Shown piece by piece: positions 25,601 through 28,314 of a stretch of DNA of 64,000 nt. Source of the stretch: G963667145 sp963676515 [NCBI: Candidatus Cloacimonadota bacterium] (lineage in GTDB: Bacteria; Cloacimonadota; Cloacimonadia; G963667145); contig OY781061.1 of NCBI GenBank assembly GCA_963676515.1, positions 744,001 through 808,000 of the forward strand. Direction: 5' to 3'. Both the position numbers and the translations under genes were made by a program. Every line of letters starts with the position of its first letter. Positions within the stretch are counted from its first letter, which is position 1. A model generated the notes under the pieces. It did not search any database. It was not told the origin of the DNA and saw nothing but the letters and a program-made list of their open reading frames with translations.

Positions 25601-26976
25601 AATGGAGGCTCGATCGCAGCGTATCCCACTTTTTCGGTAGAATAATCGGACTCTCCTATCACCTTGCCACCGTCGCTTTCGTACACTGTAGCCGAGTAAT
25701 AATATTTTTTACCTGGCTCGACATTACTTATCACACCGTCTTCCAGCGTAATTATCCCCATACCGCCAGAGGAAGCAACCGCACCAAGCACATCCGTCAG
25801 CTTGACGACCGTTTCAGAGTTCAACTCTCGTCTATAAAGTTGCACCACCAGATCTTGCCCTTCTTCTGGAGCTACAGTTTGGACCTTTATTCGGATAAAC
25901 CCAATAGAATCTTGTGTCGTCGTCAAGATAGTAGGCGTAGGATATTTAGTGTAACCTAAGTTAAAATAATAACCTTCTGGATTTTTATCGTTCTCTCCAC
26001 TGTTAGCTCCCGTCTCCTTGCCATCTTTCACACAAGTCACTTTGAAGCGGTAGTTTACACCTATTTCAGAATCCATCCATTCGTAAGCTCTATTCTCAAA
26101 TTCGTCACTACCATCTATTACTTCTGTTACAGGTGTATAGCTCGTTTCGCTCTCTTTTTTCACATAGATTATATAACCCTCTATGCCATAGACTTCATCC
26201 CATGTAATGCGGATCTTGTCACTATAGTCTCCCTTACTGGCATATACATTCTCTGGCGACTCTACACTCGTCCATCCAGAGTCCAGTGCCGTCATCTCCG
26301 AAGATTTCTCGCCCTCATCCACGATCACTATCTGTGTCTTGAAATAGTAAATCATCCCTTTGAGAATGTCGTCTTCCAGCTCCATGCCTTCACTGTTCTT
26401 GAGCTCAGACAAAGATATCGACACCTCATTCTCTGTCACATTTTTGCTATCCGTGGAGTAATATATCATCGCATTGCCCAGCAAACTTTGCTCTGCAGCT
26501 ACTTTGATCCTATCGGGGACATTCCAAGAGATACCGATCTTCTTTGGAAAGATACCCTTGGTAACTTCGACATTATTTAGAGTAGGAATCTCCAGCCATC
26601 CTATAGCTGGAGTGGAACGAGGCAGAGATTTGGTCGTTCCTCGCACAGAACGCACCTTATAATAATACGCTTTACCCGGAGCCAACTGCAAATCGCTATC
26701 CACATAGCGAGTAGCCTGCACTTGCCCTATGGAATAATAATCCTCGGCAAAGTTGCTGGAGTTTATCGACGCCCTGTATATCTCGTAATCGGAGACACCC
26801 GTTACCGAGTTCCACTCGATGACGATCTGTTCCTCGTATACACCCTGTGTCGCTGCAGCAACTGGGCTAGAAATTGTTGCTTCCATTTCTGTGGTACATC
26901 CCACGAAAAGGGATACAAACAACAATAAAGCTAGTAGAACTTTTTTTATTTTTTTCTGCCTACTATAAGCTTCCAT
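1..26976 (-). CDS. Giant lipoprotein with ~80 fibronectin-III-like modules and a GLUG-type region (3' end outside window)
   Basis: The frame opens at ATG 26976, seven bases after an AAGGAG ribosome site, and has no stop down to base 1, giving at least 8,992 residues. Residues 1-26 form a lysine-rich, hydrophobic signal peptide ending FVG before Cys27, a relaxed lipobox, so the mature protein should be lipid-anchored. From about residue 32 to 8450 it is a tandem array of Fn3-like modules. Typical features are a lead xxPxxVxASKG, a strand DSIxITWD, then YxIYR, a late YxYxVxA and a DxGW linker. From about residue 8453 the sequence changes to repeated VGGLVG/AGGMVG motifs preceded by FxGTFDGQGHKM, like GLUG regions of surface adhesins. 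All short open frames on either strand here are shadows. A surface adhesin or scaffold role is inferred. The array and architecture are clear; the function is not. The gene ends beyond the window. Confidence 0.93.
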   Translation of the reverse strand, partial: MEAYSRQKKIKKVLLALLLFVSLFVGCTTEMEATISSPVAAATQGVYEEQIVIEWNSVTGVSDYEIYRASINSSNFAEDYYSIGQVQATRYVDSDLQLAPGKAYYYKVRSVRGTTKSLPRSTPAIGWLEIPTLNNVEVTKGIFPKKIGISWNVPDRIKVAAEQSLLGNAMIYYSTDSKNVTENEVSISLSELKNSEGMELEDDILKGMIYYFKTQIVIVDEGEKSSEMTALDSGWTSVESPENVYASKGDYSDKIRITWDEVYGIEGYIIYVKKESETSYTPVTEVIDGSDEFENRAYEWMDSEIGVNYRFKVTCVKDGKETGANSGENDKNPEGYYFNLGYTKYPTPTILTTTQDSIGFIRIKVQTVAPEEGQDLVVQLYRRELNSETVVKLTDVLGAVASSGGMGIITLEDGVISNVEPGKKYYYSATVYESDGGKVIGESDYSTEKVGYAAIEPPFSMSATKGGDSVVVVRWNKVENAKSYIVIYKQGMAGDWARLPSITADTLLTNMTLTQDEYSIDRGVKYIYKIRSKNDVESSEDSDIDSGWIKIAAPDGFKSVGVNTDWVDLEWDPVKYAQNYNLYRKLKNTTDAYAFIEKVSGETVTYKDTGLATATEYMYQIETESSILLSTGDYETSGKVELSSSAMTALTIPVLDSVSHNLDSKIILYWESKSNESYRVYYKDYDSNDGWEEGTSVAVGDSTVTLYPEEGKLTYGKIYQFAVTTSKEGWGESDLSNIVEGYMKLDAAYSLTAGKDEYADKIMLQWKTLKNSGATKYQVCRKVVGGADDYEVIENKDNDGSTEYTYYDESSTLDCEKEYLYKIVSHRADYATKKHAEVTSNIDTGWVSLQPPDFDRASLATEDDTINLYFSKAAAVNYGIYYKTAKHGQKKLLGYIADADADDRGDGYMCYSVPVYEGATADSSIDADTGQVVYFALSTYKPNEGRESVLTEFKPGFTELPILTFSDGASKGEDNKIVIKWNTIEAGDDVLTYQMLRTNTGNEEVTLDVSNNGDYTDVDNVLEGRKYIYRVRVINKTAEREIDSVYPEENLSAAWSEYSDTTTGYSQLTAVRNFLATGPQETALKDSVLLTWTNKGDRVNCIGLRREEDSVAWVTMFSGLQDVSQWTDATAKANHYYYYRLAVATEDYPNVKVSCDSVFGYAMPTPPEHVEASKAEYADKIVVQWDAVTKAEKYQICRYIESGDSAIFTKDTSELRFSTTGDTVYLDDGNVAKGFSYTYKIRGFLGDIGQTGYSDLSTEYKRNLATGYTKMPNVSNIKATDGKYRDSIVVTWDSVAVAESYFVERSRVGATSSADTTSFSIETNRFVDEKKETLLDGQKYEYRIAVQKGTQISEGWEALYDVGWLAIAGPVNVEASRGLIDSIVITWDTLIVVDDVTEYQVWKEGNDDDGIEDAMVRGELSDITQEYKYTVTAKEVGADIEFFVKGVSAEFGASCKSEVVTGYTKLYPVANFAATPISSSSSINLSWDPSQNSDSTVLEVKVAATYQPLATLSSTEGNYTHANLKVGKTYEYRAQANRVGSTGIEQNSEFVTVDTYIDIPSITFDTVSKGTYLSDVRLAWPSLPTGDELRFQIFVYQTAADYNDGTNVYDTLEVEDNSKSHYFYLHNAVNATAGKFHPGTKYYYRIRTQTTPNGVWSPLSQQEEGKPYYGWAKTPAPYVTKITKDSIMAIYLEWTTPSAAKSFEVKRAFDFSGKEDTTYQTVTTTSLEDVVGIFTGHKYVYQVRALNENCENEKSDWSDECIGIAQLLAPDGVEATKGDVQDTIIVSWNAPQNLSNPSYGATKYLVYRGESDSVELMNYIGNIEPSDWDGYSQKTLSYTDALDDRKIGEMFYYGLIAKVGAQESEMSMLDSGWAEIPAPEFVKYTAQDGEYALIEDSIRMTWEDPCELSPNSITYEIDYKIGEAVANTIEDIPGTTKDTSIFVEEADRFKYNSVRIRSKRATYGYSAWSEWLPLYTKMPTPEVDDVISSLLTIGSYVKVSYSCPNDWVDSIFFYREVAESQNERYSVAVRPNEGQGVPGFFEDNKFLMMMTTYAYSVRFYKDITGMSDYSDTMTITTPLLPPENIEATNGEYEDKIVVSWDGMQSASLTDISYNVYTDSILNSNDFDLTKDKPEEGKRITGNNDANYTDLPPTAPEFTVEVGAKYTTGNEWFGIKRGRRYIFAVNVNGSVNFRSSAGNYSALSGTAIGYARISTPDMVSASTGDYEKKIVVKWKKSDAYQHDDLVSYRVYQKDETTGIVDSTQILSPGDMTISGDTIILTQNAVTAKLEEKHKYSYQVRAMMAASGDMTVAHSSLMSADSATGWLALPTPLGFSASDGLATDSIYLQWENPKNYTTQIYKSDTLATLWDNQLISLQGTQYSVEIEDESEQGKYIYFGVRFYDADFGTSSTESTICTDSGFALFDGVEIKYVSKGDYLDSIRIDWQPYTNADYYNLQYLQKDAVAGSWSTTRADIGDSYTLKNIIESNRGEIFYFRLRANNSVVQLQPSDGYGEQDSGYTQLDKVGGFNATKGDLEDTIRLNWSLVPNADYYEVWRTDDTTSQWAQINTTSELLYKDPIDDLIYGKIYYYKALAVNDLTVTFGEEQKNYSDIDSGYISVPVPQNVEATDGEYHDKVVISWDNLTKVEGYIIDTAQSNNLLDYGVMDTIRPASTDDRHVYEESIEGGKLEVGVRYYFRVRAFTEAKEGDKETANSDPGYIALTTPMDVRASQGTSTDTITLTFKAFDNLTGMDNYEIVRRAREDRDTFDVDYDETRFSVDASSADSITIKVQDYNSLNSSDGYIYDYRVRSKKATIYSDWSGWSDYGWITLKPLEITVDNEQDGLMTDSIKISWDTNAQQFSRVNKLDIYYDTVSEPADDWTSLLSLEKQYSQLASGYLMINTRDNQNFAPATMYYFKAKSCYFDEAIQISSAFSALDSGWYKLRTPEVEFSSIGENSDTITLRWSKQELPHGRNEEVEYIISRDYTPEYKILSDTGCFCDTTNVEEGVCFTYTITARHPRYLSSAPTEKIVAYARLLPPYLIGATPYGEDSITLEWQYEQDYIKNIDSFYIYRKTAYDDPERDPVYTMAVDVNKYNYTWSDEDCLLGTDYYYYMRAYKDGMTISDTSAVKMASLELLTPSLSYTDKGVDTGQITIKWYGTKDAKEYVILRSENTEFDPSVIVDTVDGSPTQYLDDNNGVGLEDGTVYYYKVQAKRDQHLSSASSYRGGYTKLKKPKIVTISKNTPEIAMEWSREGGNEDSKARIFVGEGNEVVNPLDSISLKDSTTDDLIGRFSSSDWFVEGKEYYTKLKTYITKTTVMTAGGGTEVFEICSDFSLAKKFYSSIAQPDLKLYNGKLDTLRVEWNRMDNDVVSDVVVQWTADGFGSSADIMETSFVNNGADSSGILERSESEEQRLLPGKKYYFRIRFQRSEVLSDWSDIVEGWLKLPAPINFTATKGKYADSIRFTWDNYLEDTDTALDQTSRYVIYYDNGSESVQLANGAVTNKDDFYDITLSMEGTLTRGIMTQFQIRGETPSGSELPFQTEELSQDSGHTRLMLPASSANLTKDEDNQIVLSWTTELTDDGDVLKAYQDLDVRYQIQRRESANAFTESILKSIDSLEWEEYTDSKDLTPSKVYYYRMRFYSQEYYNDYNNMDKSSSPWYDIPDSGTIKVNPPEIEQLRDGDFYTDKVNLNIRRSTGADSVLLYREDNNQGNSHIIDTIIFDDNVTAYKGWLTYVDTKDILSGSMYKYYGVAYAKERYSKNGDPLTSYTKLQTPAWLTASDGKFSEMIVAEWDTVARADGYFIWISEDATGDLVDSAEVPSQDSTVNLVSASISNVEIGKKYRFAIAAWNSRCYYDGQRVYSDVSSDIGYLKFYSPEHVTLSQDSVGFVKLQIGYDDPGFELEVYRSADTATVNNTENDWGSYNKISPSDKKYDAAKTEYVCKDILSSTEGKDGVQYAYMVQVYQSGMKDAISDTFKTWLENESGEKKGWNQAGLYDNEIVATQGTYQDSIVVVWEKSGDESFVDGIKYMWVEYDLQTSDVAQDSGTTDDTCLVRYAQSKESSQKVKNGNKYIYKLKKIFYDESSQAYTTSEVSDESATGWAKMEKPEIRLTTTTAGDFKIAETSNKDAFEVWASINGADVTQLATVTAGGSYVDSVLYSKYNIGKKVEYTIKTINAYTELTSEYSDAVDTFYMLYSPRYAAASQSEYSDRIEVKWQWGTARAALVDSFIVTRYNITEGMQETRYAFEGDDDSKLTHSYGTDKSAGTDTCIFADTEGIKQGTEYLYSIKSMRVNPSGTRLSTDSITATGYAKFAAPTNVDATEDQRYVEISWDSIRNQAEVEDFRLYFSTTEAGAYGSLTLTGSNVTTQDTFVVDEEIPQGTIRWYKVAAYNYLSDEGERSAAVMGYALMEPIGGVSCSKGASADTITVTWDTLPVYKSYYIEWSTSKASDQTTGKFTTRLGQKGSFANSSYTEDTVYIPIAADSLRGRQIYVHLWAQNQYGGSEVQLDSGYTKLKPPTGFTASKGTELDSIRFSYTPRAGNHAKGYRLYADTKESKLGNGSAEIYLEDYENEDTLKAIANGEEGYYYYASIQALSDLTNANSDFVVDSGYSRIPAVQTFLLTAESSGDILLKWDPVDIGGDSVSYNIHRSENDDEFSMLEQGYYTAPVSGKIAYLDEECLPGEQYTYYLVSKAWERPTEEEGQVILSDTSAHRSVSAKIGLVKGFVQDSAVFANNSISLQWEQRGDIDTYYIYRSSFADTTNAVDTQISVEGNSYYYTDKDDSVQDKSGMLWHYWIRAYKDGNRGEWTPATATSPGGLLAYTKPEAPTIASVSQGTSADTIRVEWNKIAYATEYWLEYKVKDTENWDKIENITDTFKTLRRTTQGLQDGVRYQVRVSAVIQKDSDSPNGQTNGLYGREMVSDASDTETGFVRFQKITGFLFQSFADSIRIDTIKLYWEQLAVSEVIYTIYRNEKDNATTAVEIATLEDKNVFFDVRESDDKDPVGGKPYYYWITAKKVAYDNSVSDKQALQVIYEASTQEESYAWCLLAEPENVWASGKMMASGADNKFAVTYTDSIVILWDSVPYAEAYKVQYRENDESSWSDLKTEVADTQYVWDITSDAQKGFLYDFQVSANNSLCGKDKPVYSETFNGFAKLSAPRQVKAEHIDNESGIYLSWDTIVGTEKYVISKSDDGTTYNELGKIPHTVGVTPVDTTDKTPEPGDKRWYFVRAYNTATGLSDTSTIVDTICPILPPDNLTASKGEEDAVTLTWTLNERTVGVDGFYVYRIDIGTAGGNNFATTDTVGKVTKSEFKQSDGEITFKDELGWDAGKGADTTRSGQKYLYAIRTFKDGKYSDFTPDSEIDTGWIALPQLTGLEVPIIEANKNFTLSWDKNNLINKDICYVYKRIKYKEGAFDTLYIYEDNGAVISDTIATDGAKLENGMAYQYFVKAFNSSSINFNGEDAKVWAESEHDYHQGMISSEWSEHDFTGRKFAKPTISVEKGKDNLKVDTIYITWDEDDNATRYLFDVDTVSSFDSPLYRDRGKDNTNRTLDSFYYTATGGIDKAQVYYFRMKVENQEYGNAEWDSLTSDWSPVDSGWSKLIPPEDVTASKDRTDSIKVSWTAWDWSEAVEYKVKYVDATGTPGAETVTGDSLIYKSNFSQGENTINVSSYHSKFGTSAASDTVRGIGKQPAPTYESGSTPTQGNYQDSICFIIDESSAGIAEQTINYKVYVSADKESDEISSDSPDVGEPYEFSTNEITLKLDNGIYPAQYGQKLYIRVSWSIGEGATIYSEKSITDSGWTKLVAPTTLQKMPLESPQDTTATGIKWVNSTNSESTIIYRRYSGTTESFSPIDTVYADESSYIDTLPKADRNKTYEYKVKANNSLSKTLSDYSAALQTFVPKIYTISDFVASKGTEVDTISFSWTGNLDSTYKIIVDTNLEINSTDPVAVISELKNGVANWKVSDNSCQSGRWYYFKLFLVGDENKAGEYGYPQYAAEIDSGYADYSDVEPDWVAVENDTADIELDIKGKNVGDSAYSKFDVSQAVSRDWIEKVYLTKDNEITSVYDIKDTLFQNESVYTEKMISNFGQIYEYKLEFVNQIRPGKFLTFKTFTTLRMPTKIEWKSSSLAEDKIKVNITKVVGNKDTDIDSIVVYRYSPSLGTYDTIIIDYTSGLNPNTLVDTTSLTQGVFYEYTAAYYNGKTGLSRVSTSKDTAYAKLEAPQFVSISKELNKDTIFLVWNKIDDAVNGYDLYCDTSVAGNFATKTLLETKTDGYDTSYNDINNYTQCSNVYYRVVAKGLDTTSVFADCKIGHGSRAFRGVDDLVGVDIPRVDTMQFTFTLPSGVYLDESEIAPFKKGVKLMRYDKVDSIESLSDSFIVDANSMSVTTVGSKYTISDKSNLQYDNLYFYRVILKVQNSDGYTDLSNVAKGWMKPAAVTEVVATSGTKVDTVLITWEKLPTSKLQNDTVNAYILARCDDNGTLIEEIELGGNDSTFRDYVDHIFPEDFEQGRDYQYYIQAKVNIQEDTVLEGVDMSDIVIKSAKSNIASGWSEMRALDSLLVTVTKGDTSEICFDYPPLDGGTDTTIQIDLNMTSEPYQKYAIAYRRVNGSNSNFTKIDSLEGGKSSPLYDTVLKAGQILHYRFFLGNDHISENYTDALAYTNLRAATAVEEVEVTENYVKIKVTLPTTATNASVDSVMLLKSKHDPTEAVDTLIYDGGSGIVYCVDSSGMQGEEYIYQAALYNDETGYSPFGDAKDTIGKDISAPEILSVYKGESKDTIKITWSSIPGATQGYYLLRDQSGGVGYGIYDTVHETGSTPLTTSETDTFYNDETDYPAGKSIYYKVVARGADKKSGESDKDYGYLMYAGVEDLTVYDWANQKGKVDTMSMTWSIPDTLVYDSIFMSRLTSVDYVENLETLQKYRIPFDEWNTKVTAVTKNEYDQYEYNNSFSDLLIGQLYFYRVRVKVDGNLSPASNLGIGFLEMPIVKNVAATKGVGDSIVITWDSIPHAKNDTVDYYTIYRRAVTSTITAQAEVSGGIKRFVDYTDESPFGSTAKGRDYLYYIIAGKEISQDTVPGTEVEELFVHSLVGEASAEVLGYSAPAEASFVSISQGEYEDSIVIEYSSPSYVDQVELYRKKESETSWGNTVYQKLEVGKNIEIGRFADTIIDYGSKYNYKIKVTKGSFTKTTEADTGWSTLKRPDSVKITSNGKFTDKIIIQAYSSNIEQNVDSIIVYKYAATSAQSDTITIEKPEDTEPYIISDTHNVQQGLFYTYEIAYKNELGASPFTIADNQKAFAKMETPAWDSISVSKYIDKIELKWNRNADAFGGYRIYADTTQNTTGEIPDNYSLLTENTSVTDNSSDTTYTDDNDYSPEQKIYYCLQTVGYDTVSAWSEEGYGTRKFEGVKDLAFAGARIDTMKFIFSMPTTVSAGDIDIYKFDSIGRVDSIRSKYKQEFGIYNGDNDGEYYFIDSELGDELKIGNLYFYRCVVNVQNVASDASNTAFGYLEMPEVENKQVSKGLEYDDGGTPIWYEDSIKLSWDRIDDVMHDSVSYYLITRYIEESTIGDEVQVDGKDSIYIDSVDASKFGGTEKGQIYRYTIQAYYDIDEDTTAGSGANFETTISSPTGDTIVGYTFPDSVYLVSASDETYEDSILITYTSCQYVDSIVLQRKTSSGSWGKVGNLNSAINREEKKFFDADPSLQAGENYQYKAIVYLQNCKRESNSKTGVSRLSPPKNLEFVQNSQYDYVAGEEDTAGINFRWNVEPDGAGYYLYFDTVSGIIAGHMDSVEIESKNDTTHFWSPDEYASGKKIRKYYIKAKTYMTDGTGSKNYSEYCDEITAAVRSKSVEGVSAAYDPTVGVEKICVAWDSLPTGYTTDEVDKYIVYQASNSTAADSFKSVGEQESPTAKMVEISSDLTPAGSVYYYKVQVVYDNDKATSIYSEISDAVYPPLGELNMEASTDSASIWLFFDTIPEADEYTIYRKQDTIPGAITTALATLAPSDLLTKITDGRVSWEDATAGEGKIYYYGIEVTKVVKVDGEDFTITTKVGFDLTTAVHGYCQSYIDILTVSFVNKGIKISWTDGSANFSVGGKPEEYELWRKTSTKASYTQQDITSNIKREAIESETTTDSMCSITDDGELFGELEVGTAYSYILKGQIQSRIGDAMTIQSDTMKMSYYYDWDKDSLTTNINYSGTPGNYADRIELTFDKFIPSRPADDYTTSDITPDTVSYYLITRYDKDDDISNGSPKKFTASDFSKQVDATTGDNVYVLQDNANSADWGWEVPAEGTTYAYAIQAVITNGTHLFESEILNDKDSSESFLKTEAMALLKVANYEINGTRKGLKVVWTEPAVSPEEYIIGRDTAQAFISDAAGNDVVANNLATCQDTLATSDILVGDTMFIDYNLPVDNTESKNSPLGELKMGYTYYYRVAKLTGSTPSAWSNYMSFTYGMDGDDYVVHTCLEFNDLAEQYNDGDITGEISVLLAQDLVFASDGDTLLPLGNDAYPFQGTFDGQGHKMTVNAINQDEANVGVFGVIKNANIKSLQLHYGEAVGDGSSDYVGGLVGKLTGTSYIDSVDITIEKNFTAKTAVGGMIGGGTGSVVATADTITISGDLSAGEYAGGLAGQLGGTQSSIKNCGIPQAENIKTTGGTGTISAAGGMVGAFGGTITNSTVKTVESIQAQGSGNCYAGGMVGYEPIAGSEYLSSTVNTITNKVTAGTSGSSTSAAGYFIGYSRAEQIDEVTLATVMGVEATASGEACAGGLVGKFNNIIGSIKEVTVTLAGNITATSTSGDSYAGMIAGKVEDISSSSIGEDGKGVFLDGSGSYLQAYATPNGKAYLGGAVGYITKTSFHGINVTDVSFTAEASKAYVGGVTGLEASKGSMYDSVVVSSGVIFGTSLNKADTLVVGALAGSSKMIGLSKAHIKAKIDFTDGDFADNSVTMGGLCGELDNNAFAVPNTDLTLVSFKAVVGGNSKIGAIAGDLTAGSIAL
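1640..26880 (-). repeat. Tandem array of fibronectin-III-like protein modules
   Basis: I located the conserved tryptophan of the second strand (I/V-x-I/V-x-W) of successive modules between 26814 and 20275. The 21 intervals average about 311 bp, roughly 104 residues, ranging from about 280 to 400 bp. The same spacing continues leftwards to the last module near 1640-1990, which extrapolates to about 80 modules. Copies share a protein pattern but are strongly diverged in DNA; I saw no near-identical neighbours, so the array looks old and not recently expanded. Most modules end in a G-W or G-Y linker followed by a short hydrophobic-Pro segment. The exact count needs a profile search. Confidence 0.85.
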
Positions 26977-27182
26977 ACAGTGTCTCCTTCTTTATAAAAT
27001 CGTGCAAGTTAAACGCATTTTTAAACATTTTTGGCATTTTTGGTAAATTTCCTATCTCTTTATAAAATAATATAGTTATCACTACTACTCCGACCTCTTT
27101 CACTCATTTTAGGGGTACAAAACACGCCCATACTATCCAAGCTGGTCTTCCGTGTAGTTTTTGTCAAATATTTTTTAATCTT

Positions 27183-27385
27183 TTACCCACATCTCGTATT
27201 TTACCCAAAAACAAGCAAATACGGACAACGAAAAAGAAGTAATCCACACAAAGACAACACTTTATCCACAACAAAACCAGCACAAAAAAACAAAAAAAAA
27301 GAAAAGAAGTAAACAAAACTAAATAAGAAAAATTACTGAAAAACAAATAAATGTTTCAATTTTCAGTAATTTTCTTTTATCCATT
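27183..27385 (+). other. AT-rich segment with a cluster of DnaA-box-like 9-mers
   Basis: One perfect DnaA-box consensus TTATCCACA lies at 27262-27270. Single-mismatch versions are TTACCCACA at 27183-27191 and TAATCCACA at 27240-27248, and TTATCCATT at 27377-27385 differs at two positions. All have the same orientation and lie next to long A/T tracts. There is no dnaA, dnaN or gyrase gene nearby and gene direction does not switch here, so an origin is only a possibility. Confidence 0.25.
27329..27373. repeat. 14-bp perfect inverted repeat in AT-rich DNA
   Basis: AAAATTACTGAAAA at 27329-27342 is the exact complement of TTTTCAGTAATTTT at 27360-27373, with a 17-base spacer. It could form a strong hairpin, but no adjacent gene makes it an obvious terminator. 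Confidence 0.6.
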
Positions 27386-27649
27386 TAACTTTTTGTTTTC
27401 CAGTTAGATATGCACTTAGATTTTTTTTGCTTTTTTTTTCTGTTTTTTTAAACTACAAGAGAATAAAGAGTAAGAAATTGTCGTTTTTTTTCATAAATGG
27501 GCAAAAATAGCAATTTTTAATTGATAATAGAGGATTTCTACTTTTCTCTTTTAGAAACCTACTTTGTTAAAATCTGCTCTCCTGACGACAGATTCCCTCA
27601 TCCTCACGAAAGCTAAGAACCAAAACCACAGATGGACACGGATTTCCTC

Positions 27650-27669
27650 ATCCTCGCGAAAGCGGGGAT
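27650..27669. repeat. REP-type palindrome
   Basis: ATCCTCGC-GAAA-GCGGGGAT is a near-perfect 8-bp stem with a four-base loop, in the sequence context CCTCAT...CCA. The same unit occurs at 51471-51490, and inverted relatives occur at 28221-28240 and 51354-51373. A degenerate copy lies at about 27594-27617. Confidence 0.6.
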
Positions 27670-27703
27670 CCAAAGGCGGGCTAGTGATGGCGGTTCTCTC
27701 TCG

Positions 27704-27752
27704 CTAGGCGGGTGGGGTTTCCTCCGCTTCACGGGCAGAGCCAGAAACACAG
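27704..27752. repeat. ~50-bp segment repeated in inverted orientation at 51257-51306
   Basis: The block around GTTTCCTCCGCTTCACGGG followed by AGAGCCAGAAACACAG matches the reverse complement of 51257-51306 with only a handful of differences. Both copies sit beside REP palindromes, so they belong to one composite repeat family. Confidence 0.65.
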
Positions 27753-27900
27753 TCAGTCGTCTTTGGCACTGCAAAGCCAACAATCGAAAATGCACAGCTA
27801 AGAACAAATCTCGGAGGTGCTCTCCACCACGGACAACCTACACACCTCACGCCATATCTCCGGAGGATTGAAGCGGAGCGGTTTTCTTTTCTCCTCCAAT

Positions 27901-27950
27901 CTGACCACATAAATGAAATCTCAAATGATTAGCTATATTTATGTGGTCAG
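27901..27950. repeat. 14-bp perfect inverted repeat
   Basis: CTGACCACATAAAT at 27901-27914 is the exact complement of ATTTATGTGGTCAG at 27937-27950, separated by 22 bases. It may be a hairpin or the ends of a small decayed element. No T-run follows, so it is not called a terminator. Confidence 0.6.
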
Positions 27951-28001
27951 GGCGGGAAACAAGGTGTGGGAGTGGCTAGTAAATAATTAAAACAGAAAGC
28001 G

Positions 28002-28215
28002 TAAAATTCGTTTACCGCCCAAAGCTACGCTGACGACGAAGTGCTATATCACCTATGAAAGACAAAATGCGATTCATAGCACGAGGCTGACAGCGTGCGA
28101 GGAAGGTTTAGAATTTAGCTTGCTGATTTGGTATTTTGACTTTACCTTTTGTTACTTTTCGCTTTGGTCAACCAAAGGGAAAAGTAAGACCCTCCGTCAG
28201 GAGGCCAGCTAAAAG
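28002..28215 (+). repeat. Dispersed ~200-bp repeat, copy A
   Basis: This block is recognisably the same as 51541-51740 (same orientation) and the reverse complement of 49890-50092. Shared landmarks in order are AGCTACGCTGA, GTGCTATATC, GATTCATAGCACGAG, CAGCGTG, ACTTTACCTTTTGTTAC and a terminal palindrome at 28152-28187. In that palindrome TTACTTTTC and GCTTTGG pair with the following ACCAAAG and GAAAAGTAA. GTGCTAT and ATAGCAC form a second inverted pair. CCTCC-GTCA-GGAGG ends the block. It encodes no protein and looks like a miniature or REP-like mobile element. Confidence 0.7.
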
Positions 28216-28220
28216 AATGG

Positions 28221-28240
28221 ATTCCTGCTTCCGCAGGAAT
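28221..28240. repeat. REP-type palindrome
   Basis: ATTCCTGC-TTCC-GCAGGAAT is a perfect 8-bp stem with a four-base loop, directly after repeat copy A. The same arrangement of AATGG before it and GAGG after it is found at 51354-51373. Confidence 0.65.
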
Positions 28241-28263
28241 GAGGAATGGTGGTAGCACGATAC

Positions 28264-28300
28264 AAAAAGAGGTCAAAGCAAAAGCTCTAACCTCTTTTTT
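28264..28300 (-). terminator. Intrinsic terminator after the riboflavin operon
   Basis: On the minus strand AAAGAGGTTAGAGC pairs, with two mismatches, with GCTTTGACCTCTTT around a TTTT loop, followed by a T-run. It lies just past the stop of the EamA gene and would end the rib operon transcript. A/T runs on both sides make it potentially bidirectional. Confidence 0.75.
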
Positions 28301-28314
28301 AAAACCATCAATTT

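Larger units (their letters stand above)
26977..28262. other. 1.3-kb gene-free region upstream of the giant gene
   Basis: No credible gene was found here; the short open frames lack ribosome sites and recognisable products. The part nearest the giant gene (26977-27160) must hold its promoter, but I could not pick a convincing -35/-10 pair. Bases 27160-27560 are very AT-rich with long A and T tracts. The rest (27590-28262) is a mosaic of palindromes and dispersed repeats that recur around 49.9-51.8 kb; these are listed separately. Confidence 0.6.

Noticed and set aside
47-26928. Dozens of plus-strand open frames of 60-253 codons (largest 13960-14721)
   Set aside because: They lie opposite the giant minus-strand gene, lack ribosome sites and known domains, and are rich in Cys/Tyr/Ser as expected of antisense shadows.
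27164-27346. 60-codon minus-strand frame rich in Phe/Leu/Cys
   Set aside because: It is a by-product of A-rich DNA on the plus strand and has no ribosome site or conserved feature.
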